DNA of 64,000 bases from positions 62,001 through 126,000 of the forward strand of contig JASCPE010000003.1 in NCBI GenBank assembly GCA_029959865.1. The letters are read 5' to 3'. Every line of letters starts with the position of its first letter. The first letter of the stretch is position 1. This document shows, piece by piece, positions 63,159-64,000 of this stretch. The DNA is from Microbacteriaceae bacterium PS02070. GTDB lineage: Bacteria; Actinomycetota; Actinomycetes; Actinomycetales; Microbacteriaceae. Under the pieces are notes generated by a model that was not told where the DNA came from, did no database searches, and saw nothing but the letters and a program-made list of their open reading frames with translations. Both the position numbers and the translations under genes were made by a program.

Positions 63159-64000
63159 GAACGTGCCTTCTTCCTCCGCGGGAGGGAGCGCCTCACCTGC
63201 GGAACCGTACGCCAAATCATGTCGGGCCCATCGATCTCGCTCCCGTGCTCCCACTGCCGTCGAGCGAGATAGACCGCTACGACGTTCACGAACGCAGCGA
63301 GCGGGACAGCGAACAGAGCCCCCGGAATGCCGGCGAGCAGCGCGCCGCCTGCGACGACGAGCACAACGGCGAGCGGATGCACCTTGACGGCTGCGCCCAT
63401 GAGAAGCGGCTGCAGGATGTGGCCCTCAATCTGCTGCACAGCGAGAACGACCACGAGCATCCACAGGGCGATCCATGGGCCGTTGTAGATCAGTGCGATG
63501 AACACGGCGATCGCGCCGGAGAAGACGGCACCGACGATCGGGATGAACGCGCCGAGGAAGACGAGCACCGCGATCGGGAGAGCCAACGGGACGCCCAAGA
63601 AGAACGCCCCGAGACCGATGCCCACGGCATCGATCGTCGCCACCAGCATCTGCGTGCGTGCGAAGTTGACGACGGTACGCCACCCCGAGCGGCCCGCCCC
63701 ATCGACGGCCACGCGCGCGCGGCGCGGGAACAACCGAACGGTCCAGCGCCAAATGCCTGCGCCATCGGTGAGCACACACAGAAGGATGAAGATCGCCAGG
63801 AGGATGCCGGTTGCGAGGTGCCCGAGCGTGGAGCCGATGGCCAAGGCGCCGGACAGGAGCAACTCCGCCTGCTGGTCCACCAGGCCGACGGCCTGATCGA
63901 GGAAGCCGTCGAGCTGGCTGGCGGTGAGGTGCAGCGGCCCCTCGATCAGGTAATCGCGGAAATCGCCGACAACCTCCACCGACCGCGCGCGGACCTTCGG
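63155..64000 (-). CDS. AI-2E family permease, N-terminal part missing at window edge
   Basis: The frame is open to 64000, so the start is outside the window and about 280 C-terminal residues are seen. Helices, the loop GIGLGAFFLGVPLALPIAVLVF, and the end (IEGHILQPLLMGAAVKVHPLAV, LFAVPLAAFVNVVAVYL) are the AI-2E transporter core. Despite the name, few members move autoinducer-2; others are sodium-proton antiporters. It overlaps ilvA by four bases. Confidence 0.9.
   Translation of the reverse strand, partial: PKVRARSVEVVGDFRDYLIEGPLHLTASQLDGFLDQAVGLVDQQAELLLSGALAIGSTLGHLATGILLAIFILLCVLTDGAGIWRWTVRLFPRRARVAVDGAGRSGWRTVVNFARTQMLVATIDAVGIGLGAFFLGVPLALPIAVLVFLGAFIPIVGAVFSGAIAVFIALIYNGPWIALWMLVVVLAVQQIEGHILQPLLMGAAVKVHPLAVVLVVAGGALLAGIPGALFAVPLAAFVNVVAVYLARRQWEHGSEIDGPDMIWRTVPQVRRSLPRRKKARS

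Noticed and set aside
63155-64000. Evidence for autoinducer-2 quorum sensing
   Set aside because: The AI-2E family name does not show AI-2 transport; no lux genes are in the window.

Overview
The window is GC-rich, densely packed actinobacterial chromosome. Gene content fits Microbacteriaceae, most likely Microbacterium or a close relative. Supporting signs are the actinobacterial succinylase lysine genes (dapC, dapD, dapE), a GlpX-type fructose bisphosphatase, a short isoprenyl transferase next to a hemolysin III homologue (the arrangement known from mycobacteria), DUF4245- and DUF4307-like proteins, and GTG starts. The genus is an inference; no rRNA or tRNA gene is visible.

Layout. 1-8 kb: a truncated PIG-V-like mannosyltransferase, divergent dapE/dapD, gltA, dapC with fdxA, and typA. 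8-15 kb: a peptide-type ABC importer (lipoprotein, two permeases, fused double ATPase) with an opposite-strand PH-like gene inside it. 15-21 kb: a CPBP protease and the glycine cleavage operon gcvT-gcvH-gcvP behind a tandem glycine riboswitch. 21-27 kb: an overlapping NAD operon nrtR-nadA-nadB-nadC-cysteine desulfurase with two palindromes that look like NrtR operators. 27-30.4 kb: an ABC exporter and a DHA2-type MFS pump. 30.4-36.3 kb: small unknowns, a fructosamine-kinase-like gene, arfB, an SDR, an unusual two-domain ABM fusion, a VOC protein and an acetyltransferase.

36.3-41.8 kb is the most unusual stretch. Single accessory genes or toxin-antitoxin pairs (VapBC, a membrane protein, a PQQ-like propeller, a P-loop kinase, a GNAT, HepT-MntA) alternate with short repeats resembling the 3' end of ychF. 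ychF itself lies intact at the upper edge. The best repeat copy matches ychF over 24 of 24 bases including the stop codon, and two others still read as a C-terminus of the form xEFRFxV or xDFRFxV followed by a stop. This suggests serial insertion at the ychF 3' end, one gene unit at a time. No integrase or transposase is visible in the window.

42-64 kb is mostly core genome: a DEDDh exonuclease, rmuC, glpX and fba, ispH divergent from xseA-xseB, a carbonic anhydrase, fumC, a two-component system, a patch of large extragenic palindromes (57.0-57.3 kb), phoH, uppS, a hemolysin III family gene, greA, ilvA and a truncated AI-2E family permease. No CRISPR array, prophage or insertion sequence was recognised.
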